Source of the DNA: Acanthopleura granulata
Lineage: Eukaryota; Mollusca; Polyplacophora; Chitonida; Chitonidae
Assembly: GCA_016165875.1 (NCBI GenBank)
Contig: JABBOT010000003.1
Location: 36,644,672 to 36,708,671 of the forward strand
DNA: 64,000 bases
Reading direction: 5' to 3'
The notes under the pieces are model-generated. The model worked only from the letters and a program-made list of their open reading frames with translations. It was not told the origin of the DNA and ran no database searches. A program made the translations under genes and the position numbers. This document shows positions 35,535-50,625 of this stretch, one piece after another; positions within the stretch are counted from its first letter, which is position 1, and each line of letters starts with the position of its first letter.

Positions 35535-35602
35535 CGCGGACCGCGTAGAGAGCACCCTGGACAAATCGAGCTGTGAGCATGTTCAAGCTCTAATTTGTGT
35601 TT
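35535..35602 (-). promoter_or_regulatory. H1 copy 2 promoter: GC palindrome and H1 box
   Basis: Perfect palindrome CGCGGACCGCG (35,535-35,545) and minus-strand AAACACA (35,596-35,602), 61 bp apart start to start. The TATA position carries only a weak CTATGTAC-like sequence. Confidence 0.8.
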
Positions 35603-38551
35603 CTTTAAACGAACATAAAGTCAAATATCTCTTTAAGATACACATGAATCAGCATAGAAGTTTGACTGGGCGTAGAGTATGTCATTGGTTAATATCTGCT
35701 TTTCTTCTTAGGGCGATATTTAAAGTATATCAGTACCAAATTTTCTAATATCTAAGGTTTTTCTAGCCATGTGAGATAACCACTTGCGTATTTCTACTCT
35801 TTTATGGTTTTATTATCATGGTTTTTAATTGCCAGTCTGTTTTCCTCGGTTAGTGCCTGAATTATAATTTATAACGTTAAGTTCAAACTTTATGTTAAAC
35901 GTCAACTTTTTAATTTAACAATGACAACCGTGGTACGGGTAGGCTGTGGATTTTTTATATCAGTTACTTTTATGTTATATTCCAATGAATCCATTATAGA
36001 TCCATTGTCTGCGTACCACTTGTAAACCGTATTTTAATATTTGTGTGGGTGGGGAGAGTGTAACGCTATATGGCTTGTTTTGACATAAATTAACCATAAT
36101 TATCCTGGCGGTGAAGACATTCTGTGGAGTCTGGTTTTCTTGAAGGTATTTACCCCACAGAGGCATATTCTAACACATGCAGTCTTGTTAGAAGCTGTTT
36201 TCATTGATGTGTGTAATGTTAAATTTCTCCCATGAAGCTCACACATGTTTCACTAACATAATCGTGTATCTGCACGTGTATCGGTAAATGGGAAGATTTG
36301 AACACTTGGTCAAGGTTTTCTAGCTTTAATACTTGTGTGCTATACATGTCAGATTACCCGGCTTACAAACTGCCATATCGTTTGGGGCCCAGACAGGAGT
36401 GCTAATATTTAACTCTGATGTTCAGATATTCTTCACATTCACACATTTAGTTTATGCTTGTTGTATGGAAATGTTTATATTGGTCGGTTTTAATTTATGT
36501 AAACCGATTTAAATTATTACAGTGTGCCTTTACTGTTTCAGGGGTATTCCACCAAGCCCTTCACTATAAGGTTCTTAATTTTCCAACGAGTACACCTCTC
36601 TCGTTAGTAAATAAGTCCTGCATCTCTGGGACTCCACTTCATAAATTGTGTCTTATTCCGCTTAACACGGGCCTATGGGCCGCGTGTTCATCGTGTTGTG
36701 TATGATTGCCTTGTTGTATATATGAACAGTTTCAATCAAAGCACAACTGAGATACTTGTTGGATTATCAACATGCATGCTAAAATGGCACACGATCATCG
36801 GGTCTTTTCGATCGTCATCACTGTAAACTCCTGACTGCTTCTCCTTTCATGAAGCTGTCCTGATCTTCTATGCTTTCTTAGTTCCTTGGTGGTTTCAGTT
36901 ATTTGCCATTTTGGAAACTGTTCGTGCGATCATTGACCCCGAACACCCATTTTAGTTGACGATTGGTGTACGAATGTTGGTTTCGACGCCTGTGTTCTCA
37001 ATAATCACGAATATAGCATGATCAAAATCGCCGGCGGAAAACAAGAAAACAATATGTATCCCCAAAGTTTATGCCGGCGCTGTTGCATGTATGTTCCTTA
37101 TTGGGCAAATACTGAGTGCATATTTAGAAATAATACAGTGATACGTTTGTCTCAAAATGCTGCTAGATCACGGTAAGAATGAGAAGAATGGGTTATTGTA
37201 GATGTCATTTACATAATAGAATGCCGACCGGCCTGGATTTCCTGTAGCGTTAATGAAAGGATAATCCCTTCAGCCATTCTGACTGCCCTGCCACACCCCA
37301 TTCTGTTACCCACCGTCTGGTTGAAGAGCTATTGACAGGATGACGTCATCCCCTCCCCCACTGCGGGCAACTTGCTAACGTGGTTCTTTGTTCAACTCAG
37401 GGCGAGAAAAATTATGCGCACTGTCTCATGGTGTTGCTTTTCGAAAGGCTCCAGTCAGGCTAAGCCATGACAACATCGTGTGACTTTTTCCAACAAAAAG
37501 TCTAAGCTTGTCGAAAGCTTGTATACCCAGTCATGAAAGACCCCACCCCAAGCTATCATACATGTTAGCGGAAGCACAATAATTCGGACTTTAGCCTAGT
37601 GCTGCCACCTCATAACTTTAATTAACGAATGGACAACACACACCATTTATCATGAAAATGCCTATTTCTTTAATAATGCTCTAAATTATTCAAAAAGTCC
37701 GTAGCTTTTTTCGCCTTTGAGAAATTACATAATATACTCTAAATAAGGAGGTGATGCATGTCTAATAAATTTATTTGAATGTAAATTTTACGTTATTACC
37801 CAAACATATGCATTTAACCTGAATTATGATAATATTTATGAACATATTAATAATATAAATATGATCTAAATCCAGATTGAACACATTTGTTAGTTGGAAA
37901 GGAAAAATTCTAGGGCAATAATATTTATTAAACTTGTGTAACATTCTTGTTTATAACATTATTACACAAAGGCTGTATATACCAAAGGGTTGTCACAAAA
38001 GCCCACCATACAAAAATTGTTTTCAAATGTCTTTGTAGAAAAATGCAAAAAATATTGAAGAACACATTTATAACTAGCATTTCGCACTCGTTCAGCTGAA
38101 CTTTATGTAATTTTTACGTTTTCCCAACCTTTAGTAGTTTATTATGGCAATTAGTTCGTCGCCACGATATGGCTGAGATACTGCCGATGTATTGTTAAGC
38201 CATAATCATTCATTTGTTCATTTCATGTGAAATTTTTCACGGAACGGAGGATTTCTTTTGGTCTCTGTAAAGGAAAACATGTGCATTGGTAAATGCGTTT
38301 GATGTATACATATGTATATCTGAGTGATCTGAATGCCTTATACCGTGGCTTACGTATAATTGCATGTCTTCTTGAGCTAAATAATATTACTAATAGTAGC
38401 GTTACATTTGTATGACAGGGTTTGAGAGTTAATATTCTAATTATTCACACGTTTACTTTCCTGCATATTAAAACGCATCATTGTCAATGTTTTACTTACT
38501 TTGATTCGTAATTAAATATTCATACAAAGTAACATGTAATGCCATACACCC
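35603..38551. other. Spacer upstream of H1 copy 2, with histone-spacer subrepeats
   Basis: Bases 35.76-35.93 kb resemble the matching position behind H1 copy 3 (45.74-45.92 kb). Bases 37.05-37.65 kb are one copy of a ~0.5-kb subrepeat (GTTAATGAAAGGATAATCCC, GATGACGTCATCCCC) that recurs at 38.8, 41.6, 46.2 and 47.5 kb. No gene is supported. Confidence 0.6.
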
Positions 38552-38726
38552 TTATTTATTTATTTATTTATTTATTTATTTGATTGGTGTTTTACGCCGT
38601 ACTCAGGAATATTTCACTTATAGAGGAGGTGAGAGGAAACGGGGCAGAGCCCGGGGGAAACCCACGACCAACCGCAAGTTGCTACCAGAACTTCCCACGT
38701 ACGGCAGGAGAGGAAGCCAGCATGAA
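38552..38726 (-). mobile_element. SINE, head-truncated copy in histone spacer
   Basis: ATTT tail of seven units, TGATTGGTGTTTTACGCCG, GCAGAGCCCGGGGGAAACCC and GAGAGGAAGCCAGCATGA. It ends before the B box. A small deletion removes the GACGGCGGTCAGC region. Confidence 0.87.
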
Positions 38727-39879
38727 CGTACACCCTTAGGATTTCAAACAATAAGTAAATAAATAACTAAACCAAAAAATAATATATAAGTGCAGATTTA
38801 GAAATAATTAATGAGGTAATACGTCATTTGTAGAAAGCCCAGAGCATTATACATTGAAAAGCAATTGGTGACAAATATGAGATGTCCGGTGACTGCACAC
38901 CGTGTGACCGGAAATGCCCATGGTGTTACTACATAGGGTTAATCACTATCTATGGCCATTACGCCTGACCCTCAAGACCCCCGATAGGTTACGTGAAGTG
39001 TGGGTGAAGAACTAATGACAAGATGACGTAATTCCCCACAGTAGGCCGGCTGCACACGTGGCTCTGTGTCCAGGACAAGGCGCCCCAAATTACCTATGCT
39101 TCTGTGTGTTGTTTTCCGGAGGGCTCCAGCCAGATTAAGTAGGGCTTATATGGCTGGTGGTCTTTCCCACGATAAAGTGAAATCTAACTGAAGTATGTGT
39201 GATTCCACCTGGTCAAGATATCACGTTTGTCAAAGGCAGTGTAACGTGATAATGTGGACTTCAGTCGGATACTGGAACCTCAGAAATCAAATTTCGGAAC
39301 TGACCATAAACATTGAGTATCATGAATAAGCCGTGATAACTTAAAAATACTCTAAATTATTCACAGATTGTAGCCTTTTGGTAAATATAGTACACTAATG
39401 TATCAAGCCCAAGTATACTCTGGACACCGATATAAGGTCGAGAAGTTCCTCTTTATTACCATCAGTGTTTTATTTTTTATCTGTGTTCAAGATCGGCGAT
39501 CCCCATGCCATTCCCAATTCCCTGATAACGTTCGAATGATTGCTCTTAAATCTTCAACAGGTATTGTTTACTATTTCAATTCAATTGAATAGTTGTGGAT
39601 TTGATTGTGGAGAAGTTGTTGATATTCGTGATTGCCTTACTCTGAATGACTGAGATTTCTTCAAGCATATACAACCCCTTCCTGATTGTTATGTTTAATA
39701 ATTAATAGCGTTTCAAATGAAACTTGATTCCTTTGTGTACATCTGAATAATTTAGCAACGGAATTCAATGAACTTTGTGATTTATAACATCTGAAGGTAA
39801 CGTGAACTTTAAATTCACTTTTGTGTGTTAGCGTGAGAAAAAAGTGCTCGGATAGAAAAACTCTTTCGAGGTTTTGGTT
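38727..39879. other. Spacer 3' of H3 copy b
   Basis: 38.8-39.35 kb is a copy of the histone-spacer subrepeat (GATGACGTAATTCCCCACAG). No gene. Confidence 0.55.
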
Positions 39880-39895
39880 GGCCCTGAAAAGGGCC
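39880..39895 (-). terminator. Histone 3' stem-loop of H3 copy b
   Basis: GGCCCTTTTCAGGGCC on the minus strand, 32 nt after the stop, followed by CCAACCAAAACCTCGAAAG. Confidence 0.95.
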
Positions 39896-39927
39896 GTTGG
39901 AAAGGGAATGGGAGTAATCCATGAGAT

Positions 39928-40359
<432 letters not shown>

Positions 40360-40403
40360 CTACGAGAGGAAATCAGTTGTATCCCCACATTGAAACACCT
40401 CTG

Positions 40404-40571
40404 CTTTAGTACACTTTGCACCAGTGCTGGGCTTCCATTCATTGGCTGTGAATAAGAGGCGCGCTTGCTTATGATTGGCTCTTTCATACTAACGTCGATT
40501 GGCTAAGAATGAAAGAAACCCATTGGTAGATTTAAGTGGATTTTTAGCATTTGCAGCAAATTTAGAATCCT
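40404..40571 (-). promoter_or_regulatory. H3 copy b promoter
   Basis: TATA-like GTACTAAAG (40,404-40,412), CCAAT boxes at 40,441, 40,474, 40,498 and 40,522, and AGGATTCT at 40,564-40,571. The E2F-like TTTGGCGG is degraded to GTGGATTT. Confidence 0.7.
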
Positions 40572-42777
40572 CTATTTTATAACTGGTTCAGAGAAAAACT
40601 GTTTTTTTACATTGTTGTTTTACGCCATGATCAAGAATGTTTCACTTTATGGATGGTGATCAGGTTTATGGATTGGATTATTTTTAAAGAATTATTTTAT
40701 GCAGGTAAAAAATTTGGTGTTTACCTCTTAACAGCGTGCAACAGCGTGAAAACACTCTGATAAGCATGCATACCTGATCATGCTACACTCCACTCCATGT
40801 TAGCTGAAACATAATAATGTGGACTTCAGCTGGAATCTGCAACGTCATAAATTAAGTTAACTAATTGACGACATAGGCCTTAATCAGTCATCATGAAAAC
40901 TCCTTTTACTAAATAATCTTCTAAATTATTCAAAGTTAACGTAACCTTTTTATTCACTGCGAAAACGTGAAAAAAATCGACGTTTCGAAAATCTGAAATT
41001 ATTGCAAGTCAGATTTTCACATTTACTACGTCTCTTTAATTAGCCAGATAAAAACCGATATTTCCACAGGCTTTTTCACAGTTGTTTACACAACATTATA
41101 GCAACATCACTGAATCCAATAACCAGTGTGATGATGAAACTTTTGGGGCGAAAACAAATAGCATTTTGTTTTATTAATTGTGAAATATCTCACACAGAGA
41201 ACGACATTTTTGGTGAAGTCTAACAAGGCTTGGGTATCGATTAATGTTAAGATTTCAAGCCATGGTTAAACTGTATGAGTATAAATGGTTTGATTGTCAC
41301 ATTGCACAGCTTAAATAATTAAAAGTCTTTTCCGTCCTCAATAAATTTTATTAATGGTACGCCTACACTTGTTTGGCAGGATTGGGCGAAGTAAAATACC
41401 ATGTGAACACGCGCTCACTCTTCTGCATATTCTACACATCCTTGTCAATATTTCTATCCACTGATCATTCTTTTTTCGCAGTTAAACTTATACATGGCTA
41501 ACGTTCATGCTATATACCTTTATCGTCTTAACGAGAACATATATGAGCAGAATTAGAAATAACAGTGTTATATCTTTTTTTCAGAATGTAATGTGCACTG
41601 CATTATAAAACAATTGGTGAGAAGTATGAGATGTCAGATGGCCGAGAGTGCCAAACGACCAAAAATCCTTGCAGTGCTACGGTATAGGATTACTATGTAT
41701 GACCATCACCTCTGACGCAACCCGCTGGATTGATTATAGCTTGTTTCAGGCCTCCTGACACAATGCCTTAGTTAACTGCCCACAACAGGGGGCCTGTGTT
41801 CAGGTGAGGTCAGATTCTTTGTAAAGAAGGGACAAACTCTTTCTTTATGTTTGTTTATGACAGACTCTAACCAGGCAACCTGGGAATTCTACTGAAAGCT
41901 CTCACGTATTCGCGCATGTGAATGGCTACGGACCGCAGTCGGGAACACCCTCCTCATTAATTGAAATGGGTAATTGATCACATATATTATAGACACCGAC
42001 ATGCTGTTGAAACAATAGGAGCACTGCAAATGTGATCCTGTGTTCAGATCAAGCCGCCTAAAGCGGCAACCTGTTTCTTTTGTGTTTGTTTCCTAAAGGG
42101 CCAGCCAGACAACCTGGAGATTTTCCTGCAAGCCTTCACGTGTTTGCACAAGTGAATGGCTACGAATGGCAGTCGGAAATTCCCTCCTCATGAATTAAAA
42201 TGGGCAATTGATCACACATATTATGCTCACCGATATGCTGCTGAAAAGTTTATGGGGAACAGTTTCTCTTCATCAGGACGATTGCTATTGTTAAGTGTAT
42301 TAAAGATCTGTGTGATGTACATGTACACATTCTTGACGGAGTGGGAAGTGTTGTTGCTAGCACTGAAATTTCTCCACCAAAAGCAGTCCCATAGGTGTAG
42401 CTCACGACCAATATAGCCGTTGACATACGTAATTCTGTCTACATGCTTCTTCTGTCACTTTAAATGTACAAAACCAATTCCTGTATTTTACGTTTAACAA
42501 TTTATAGAGGTTCACATGGGATATGTTGTCGATGGTGTAGCTTTGAACTATTTTAACATAACTATTTTCTATAAGGGAATTTAGCCTTAAAGTCAAATTT
42601 AAGTTAACGACATAACAAGTAGGCCATACATTTCATATTGATTTAATCAGGGATTGCCCTGTACTTGTCCACATAATTTTGGGTTGCAAATAGGACACAA
42701 GTCACTCCATATAAAAATTCCAACTGTATGAGAGATAAAAAGTGCTCAGATAGAAAAACTCTTTCGAGGTTTTGGTT
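40572..42777. other. Spacer between H3 copies b and c, no gene
   Basis: It holds a SINE tail relic (40,606-40,664), a ~0.7-kb stretch from 41.0 kb shared with 46.9-47.5 kb (AACAAGGCTTGGGTATCG, GTTAAACTGTATGAGTATA), a spacer subrepeat (41.6-41.8 kb) and an internal ~230-bp direct repeat (41.83-42.04 and 42.06-42.25 kb; GTGAATGGCTACG, AATTGATCACA). Confidence 0.6.
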
Positions 42778-42793
42778 GGCCCTGAAAAGGGCC
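42778..42793 (-). terminator. Histone 3' stem-loop of H3 copy c
   Basis: GGCCCTTTTCAGGGCC on the minus strand, 31 nt after the stop; CTCGAAAGAG follows. Confidence 0.95.
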
Positions 42794-42824
42794 GTTGGAA
42801 GGGAATGGGAGTAATCCATGAGAT

Positions 42825-43256
<432 letters not shown>

Positions 43257-43301
43257 CTACAAGAGTGGCCGAAGTGTGACGACTCACTGGAACAACTCGG
43301 C

Positions 43302-43469
43302 CTTTGTACCCACTGCCACCAGTGCTGGGCTTCCATTCATTGGCTGTGAATAAGAGGCGCGCTCGTTTGTGATTGGCTCTTTTATACTATCGACGATTGG
43401 TTAAAAATTATAGAATTCCATTGGTAGATTTAAGCGGATTTTCCGCAGCTGTAGCAAATTTAGAATCCT
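43302..43469 (-). promoter_or_regulatory. H3 copy c promoter
   Basis: GTACAAAG (43,302-43,309), CCAAT boxes at 43,339, 43,372, 43,396 and 43,420, an extra TATAAAAG between the second and third, and AGGATTCT (43,462-43,469). Confidence 0.72.
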
Positions 43470-44814
43470 CCATGTTTTGGCAGTGGAGCTATAAACTGTC
43501 TCACAGAAGAATTCTTTTATTTGTTTCATTGTTGTTTTAGGCCATAATCAAAAATTTCCCACTTCTACGATGGTGATCAGTTTTGTGGATAAGGATACTA
43601 TAAGAGGACAAACCCAAGCAGAGTAAACATTATTGTGTTTACATTCCAACCTTTAACAACGAGAAAACCTTTGACATTATTGTTTATTGGTTTTTTCAAA
43701 TTGTTACACTACACTCTATTTTACAGTTTATTGTAATAAGATAGATCTTTGCCATATGAAACGAAGTTTTGTTATACTTTAGGCCATCATAACAGCCTGC
43801 AACAACCTCCTAATTCACACGAAAGTATTTCACGTTCAGTAAAAATAGACTGGAGTAATTTTAAACAACTGAACAAACACTTATATACCATTATAGTTGA
43901 CCCATTTTATTTCATATTTGGCGATCACAAAATAACACCAATTTTTTATATGACAACATCTACTTTTCTTTGAAGAACTGCAATAGTCACGGCCTTATAT
44001 GACATCGTCAGTGTTCCAGTCATAAAGTGGTAATGGCCTAATGCAGTTAGAACAGAAAAGATCTCTTTGTGGGGATTCTATAAATATATTTCTGTTGAAC
44101 AGATAATGCGGAGTGTAAATGACACGTGTCAAACTGAACAGCTTGTAGAAGAAGTGTTGTACTAACAGCTGCCTGTGTCACGTGTTCTGAGTATTTTGTG
44201 TAATGAATCATCCTTTTAAGTGTCAAGAGATAGAGTAGACCTAATTGCACACCCGGTCTTATGTACATGGCATATACAAACACTTTCTCTAGAGGTCAGA
44301 ACGAGACTCGCGGAGTCTGTGGAGACAAACATATTTGGGGGGGGGGGGGAGAAGCCGAGGGAGAATGACTTGGAGTATGTGAGGAAAGAACTACGGTTGG
44401 AGAATTTTGGCAAAAATTTAATCGACTTTTTGCTAGGAGTTTATAATAGCCAAAGTAACCTTCCATAATGTGCGCCCATGTCACGTTTCAAAACTGGTCA
44501 GAAAAATTTGTAAAATTTGCATATTTTTTTAAGTTTTATAACTTTAGAGACTATTATTAACAGATGTACGTATATGATGTTTTCTGAAAAGCAATAATAT
44601 GAGTAATTCTCAGCAAATAGACATATTCTGATTTGATTAGCGAATATGGAGTCTTTGTTCAAAGGCTCCAGCATAGCCTTTTATGTACTGCTGTACGCTT
44701 ATGATTTACCACAGAGGGTCTTGTTGTGTTATATTGTTTACCATCGAGATTGTAAAATGCCGAGACAAATGATGGCGTGCTAAAATTGAAAGAATCCTTC
44801 CAGGAGGTGTGGAT
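43470..44814. other. Spacer between H3 copy c and H1 copy 3
   Basis: A SINE tail relic lies at 43,518-43,582 and a 13-G run at about 44,337-44,349. Short frames only. Confidence 0.55.
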
Positions 44815-44830
44815 GGCCCTGAAAAGGGCC
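44815..44830 (-). terminator. Histone 3' stem-loop of H1 copy 3
   Basis: GGCCCTTTTCAGGGCC on the minus strand, 25 nt after the stop. The following CATCCACACCTCC differs from the CCAACCAAAAC of most copies, and the downstream element is weaker (TGGAAGG). Confidence 0.93.
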
Positions 44831-44855
44831 GTTGGATAGGCTACAGTTAGGCTGT

Positions 44856-45431
44856 TTAAGCCTTTGTCTTCTTTGTTACTCCCTTTTTAACTGCTGTTTT
44901 TTTGGTTGCAGGTTTCTTCGGGGATTTGGTCGGTTTTTTAGATGCCGGTTTCTTCGTCAACTTCTTCGGAGATTTCGTCTTCTTAGTGACTTTCTTGGCC
45001 GGAGACTTGGGCTTCTTAGTAGCTGGTTTCTTTGCGACTTTCTTTGGCGATTTTGTCTTTTTGGTGGCTGGCTTTTTAGTAGCCGTTTTCTTGACCGCGG
45101 GTTTCTTTGGCTTGGCCGGAGCTTTCTTGGCGGCTTCTCCTAGCTTGAACGATCCTGAGGCACCGGTACCCTTAGTTTGTTTCAACATACCGGACTGGAT
45201 GCCACTCTTCAGGGCAAGCTTCAGATGTGTATTGACGGTCTTCTCGTCTCCAACCTTGTAGTTGGCGATGATGTACTTAAAGATCTTGATTTTTGAAGAA
45301 CCTCCTCTCTCTTTCAGGTCCTTGAGAGCGGCTACCACCATTTCGCTGTATTTGGGGTGGTCAGCTGGCTTCCTGGCTTTGGAGGTCTTCTTCACCTTCT
45401 GCACAACGGGGGCTGGAGCAGTGTCAGTCAT
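44856..45431 (-). CDS. H1: Histone H1, copy 3
   Basis: Linker histone of 191 residues starting at ATG 45,431. The frame stays open 95 codons further, but that part spans TATA, palindrome and H1 box. The globular domain carries its own changes: KTSKARKPAD before it, KIFKYIIANYK and SGIQSGMLKQ. The tail has four SPKK/SPAKK sites and ends GVTKKTKA. Intronless. It stands between H3 copies c and d and is transcribed in the same direction. Confidence 0.97.
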   Translation of the reverse strand: MTDTAPAPVVQKVKKTSKARKPADHPKYSEMVVAALKDLKERGGSSKIKIFKYIIANYKVGDEKTVNTHLKLALKSGIQSGMLKQTKGTGASGSFKLGEAAKKAPAKPKKPAVKKTATKKPATKKTKSPKKVAKKPATKKPKSPAKKVTKKTKSPKKLTKKPASKKPTKSPKKPATKKTAVKKGVTKKTKA

Positions 45432-45511
45432 GACGAATAGTCTTGCTGGAATGGATCGTGCGTTCTGTCTGGTGGGAAAAATGCGAATGGTGCGAAGCCT
45501 AAGCCGCCCGT

Positions 45512-45594
45512 TATAAATAGCCCGAGCGCGGACCGCGTAGAAAACACCCTGGACAAATCGAGCGGGGAACGCGTTGATTCTAAAATTTGTGTTT
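45512..45594 (-). promoter_or_regulatory. H1 copy 3 promoter: TATA, palindrome, H1 box
   Basis: CTATTTATAA (45,511-45,520), perfect CGCGGACCGCG (45,527-45,537) and minus-strand AAACACA (45,588-45,594). The palindrome-to-box distance is 61 bp, as at copy 2. Confidence 0.85.
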
Positions 45595-48293
45595 TTTAGA
45601 ACGAATTTAAAGTCAAATATCTCTTTTCGAAACGAATAAATCGACTTAGAGTTTGTACTATGGGTAAAGTGCACTACTGGATACAACGTTGTTTGCTTCT
45701 TACGGCCATATTTCAATCACATAAGTGTCAAATTTTAAAATCACTCAATGTTTTTTTCTACATACGTGGTAACCTAAATTGCACTTCCACTTTGTTTCAT
45801 ATAGCTTTATAGTTACTTCATGCCAGGCTGGTTTTCTTTTGGGGAGGGGCTTTGGTACCCGAGTTATGGGTTGTAAATTTATGTTTAAACTTTACATTAG
45901 ACGTCCAATTCTAAATTCATCATTTTCTGCTTTTAAGTCAGTTACTTTAACTTTCAATGATTTCAATTTTTTTTTTTGAAAGCAAGCTTTGGATACCATG
46001 AAGGCGTCACAGTACTTAGTTTGCATACTTCCATATCTTTTATGTCGAGATAATAGTGATAATATTTAACTCTACTTCCGACATTATTTGATCTTTACCT
46101 ATTTAGTTTTCTGTCTGTTGTATTCTTGTAAGTGTTTCTGTTGTCTAGTTTTCTTTTATGTCCTGTTATTAAATTATTACCATTTTGCCTGATAATAATT
46201 ACCACTATAGGATGATCCAAATCGTCAATGACAAGAACAAACATGATGCGTAACCTCAAAGTTCATGCCTTCATTGTAGTATGTTCTTTATAGTCCAGAT
46301 ATGCAGTGCATATATAGAAACTATGTAATGATACCTTTGTTTCAGAATACCACAAGAAAAAGTAGACGGAAAGAATGAGATAGAGTTCAATTAGAGGACC
46401 GATTGCCGACCGCACGGAAGTTCTTATGGCGTTAATGAAGGGATAATCCCTGTGGCCATTCAGTCTGACCTCCCAGACCCCATTCCATTATACGCAACAT
46501 CTGGTTGAAGAATTAATGACCAGATGACGTATTTCCCCACCACAGGCGACTTTTAAAAGTGTGTCTTTGTTAAGACCAAGTCGCCAAACATTATATGCAC
46601 TCTTGCATGGTATTGCTCTTCGAACAACTTCAGCCAGACTAAGTGATGCCAGTGTGTTGAGTTATTTTTTCCGTCACAAAGTGAAAGTCTGCCAAAAGCA
46701 TGTATACATTGCATATCAGCGAAAGCACAACAATTCGGACTTCAGCCGGGAACTAATATCTCATTTAACGAACTGATGACATACAACATTCATCATGAAA
46801 ATACTTCTCACTTAATAATCTTTCAAATTATTCAAAGTTAACACAATCTTTTTATTTACTAAGAAAACTTCACACAAGAAATAGATTTTTGGAAAATGTA
46901 AAATTATTGCAAGTCAGATTTTCAGATTTACTACATCTCTTACATTACTCAAATACAAAACGATATTCACACAAGTTTTGGTGCAGTTGTTTACACAACA
47001 TAGTAGTAACTAAGTTCAAGCACTAGTATACTATTGCAACGTTTGGTGCGGAAACAAATGCAATGTCGCCTATAGATAACGACATTTTTGGTAAAGTCTC
47101 AGGGTAACAAGGCTTGGGTATCGGTTAATGTTAAGATTTCAAGACATGGTTAAACTGTATGAGTATAGATGGTTTGAATGTCACGTTGCACAGCTTAAAT
47201 AATTACATGTCTTTTTCGTCCTCAATAAATTTTATTAATAGTACTGCTACACTTGTTTGGCAGGATTGGGCGAAGTAAAATACCAGGTGAACACGCGCTC
47301 ACTCTTCTGCATATTCTACACATCCTTGTCAATATTTCTATCCACTGATCATTATTTATTCGCAGTTAAACTTATACGTGGAAAGCGTTCATGCTATATA
47401 CCTTTATCGTCTTAACGAGAACATGCATGAGCAGAATTAGAAATAACAGTGTAATTCCTTTTTTCTCACAATGTAATGCCTACTGCATGATAAAGCTATA
47501 GGTAAGAAGTATGAGATGTCAGTTGAGCAAGATTGTGAAAGTCCTTGCAGTGTTACCGTATAGGGTTAATGTCTATGACCATCACCTCTGACGCCATTAA
47601 CTACAGCTTGTTTCAGGCTTCCTGACACAATGACATAACTGTCCACACCAGGGGGCCTGCAAATGTTCTTCAGGTCAAGCCGCCTAAAGGGAAAACTGTT
47701 TCTTTGTGTTTATTTCTGAACGGCTCTAGGCAGATAACGTGGATATTATACCCCAAGTTCTCACGTATGTGCGCAAGGACCTCAGTCATAAACTGCCTGA
47801 TGAATTAAAATGGGCAATTGATCAGGTATATTATGGGCATCGACATGCCCTTTGAACGTTTACCTGGAACAGTTTCTCTCCAGTAGGACGAGTGTTATTT
47901 TCAGATCTGTGTGATGTACATTTACACATTATCAACGGAGTGGCAACTATTGTTGCGAGAACTGAAATTACTCGGCCAAGTATATTTACTTTGCATAAAG
48001 CAGCTGCATATTTGTAGGTCACGATCATGTTTCTCCTGTCTTTTTACATGTACAAATCCATTTCCTGTATACTATGTTTAACAATTTACAATTTGTTACT
48101 TTATAACATATAGCCCTTACATTTCATATTGATATAGCCAGGGATTACCATGTACTTATTCACATAATTGTAGATTGGCCATGTAAGCACATGTAACACA
48201 AGTCATGTTTTATCGTCGGCTTAATATTATACAATTGCAATTGTGTGGAAGATTAAAGTGCTCAGACAGAAAGCCTCTTTCAAGGTATTGGTT
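45595..48293. other. Spacer between H1 copy 3 and H3 copy d, built of shared subrepeats
   Basis: 45.74-45.92 kb matches 35.76-35.93 kb; 46.23-46.80 kb matches 37.05-37.65 kb; 46.9-47.5 kb matches 41.0-41.6 kb; 47.5-47.95 kb matches 41.6-42.3 kb. No gene. Confidence 0.6.
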
Positions 48294-48309
48294 GGCCCTG
48301 AAAAGGGCC
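48294..48309 (-). terminator. Histone 3' stem-loop of H3 copy d
   Basis: GGCCCTTTTCAGGGCC on the minus strand, 32 nt after the stop; CCTTGAAAGAGG follows. Confidence 0.95.
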
Positions 48310-48341
48310 GTTGGAAAGGGAACGGAACTTTCTTGTGAGAT

Positions 48342-48984
<643 letters not shown>

Positions 48985-50625
48985 CCATGTTTTGGCAGCG
49001 CAGCTATAAACTATCTCGTAGAAGAACTCTTTTATTTCATTTTTGTTTCCAGCCGTGGAGTTTCCAAGCATTAATTTATGTTTCTGGAAGAGAACTTCAC
49101 ATAAACTATCTCTTTAAGAAACCCATGAATCAATATAGAATTCTAACTGGTAGTTGAGCATGTTATAGGTAATAAAGCAGTTCCTTTCTTACGACAATAG
49201 TTTAAATACGTTCCAGTCAAATCTGAATTAACTTAGCGTTTGATTACATGCACTTGGATATCTGTTGCAATTTTACTTGTTTTGCAGCTGTGGGTATTAA
49301 CCTGACTATGTCGTAAGAAAGACCGCGCGATAAAAATTTAATTGTCATATGCTTAATTTGTGTCTGATTTGCTTATAAAATTAAGCGTAGACTTTATATA
49401 TATATGAGTCTTCCATCTATTGAATATACCATTGTATAGCAGCCCTTTTAATGTCACCCCATTGATCTTTAATCAGTACCAATATCTTTCACGTAATATT
49501 TGTAGGTAAGAACTACATTTTACGAAAATAAACTTTCTAATAATTTGTCTTAAGTAAAAAAGCATGTCAAAAAGTAATAACTTAGTTACAGACGCCGGGA
49601 TGAAAATATACACGTGATGGTAGTGTATTATGTAAAGACCTTACAAACAACTGTCATAAACTTATATGTTGTGGATTCACAAACATGTGCATGCCATTTC
49701 GTGATAAACATAGAGATAGATGGTCCATTTTGAAGCTATATTAGCTATCACTTATTTTGATCCACTGTCACGACATTTTACTCACAGAATAAGGTAAAGG
49801 TCACATAGCAGACCGTTGGCAGTAGTTTTGTGTGACAATCTTTATTTTGTTTCCTTGAACACTCCAATGTTGTTTCATGTAATTTGGCGCTTTGGATGCC
49901 ACACTATTCGGCTAACATATTCGAGACCGCGGACATCCAGGCACTTCCTCCGCTTGAGTCAACCGCCAGAAGACGGCACGGTGAAAGATAAAATCGGAAG
50001 GGATACAAAAATGAGGAACACGTGACAATATTCTGAGAACTACGGTTGATAAGAACCAGAAATTACAGTATGTTTTACTAGACAACACTCTGCATAGCAT
50101 ATATAAATTCTGAACGTTAATAAAACCTTGTTTTGAACTTATTGAAGCAGAGTTCCCTATTAACTTCCATGTTATTTTGACAATGTTGCCAAAGCAAAGC
50201 GTGTTGGCGTGAGTAAAACCAGTAATGCCCGGATGTCCGCGCCCTCGAATAATGTCCTTTTCATCATGAAGGACAGATAGTATGGGCGCCCGCTATACGT
50301 TCATTACAAGCGCCGAGGGTATCCTGCCCGATCGTGCACAGAGTTTTCTATATGTTTAGGTCTTGTATATATTTATTTGATTGACATTAATAGAGTGTGT
50401 CATTTTTTTTGAAAATAACGTTTTAAACTCATGTTTAGTACAGTTTTGTATTTTACCAACAAAAAAGCTAAACGCACTCTAAAGCATTAATTTTGCACTA
50501 AATGATTAGCAAGCAAATATAATGTAAATGTGCCAGTTATCACCATTTACGTGTACACTGAAATCTTTTCTAAAGCATAATGACTGCAGACCTAAAAATA
50601 ACTTGATACATGTATAATCTTTGTC
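48985..50625. other. Spacer between H3 copy d and the H3-tail fragment
   Basis: AT-rich, with a short AT tract near 49,395. A GC-richer stretch (49.88-50.03 kb) has small frames on both strands but no recognisable domain. Confidence 0.5.
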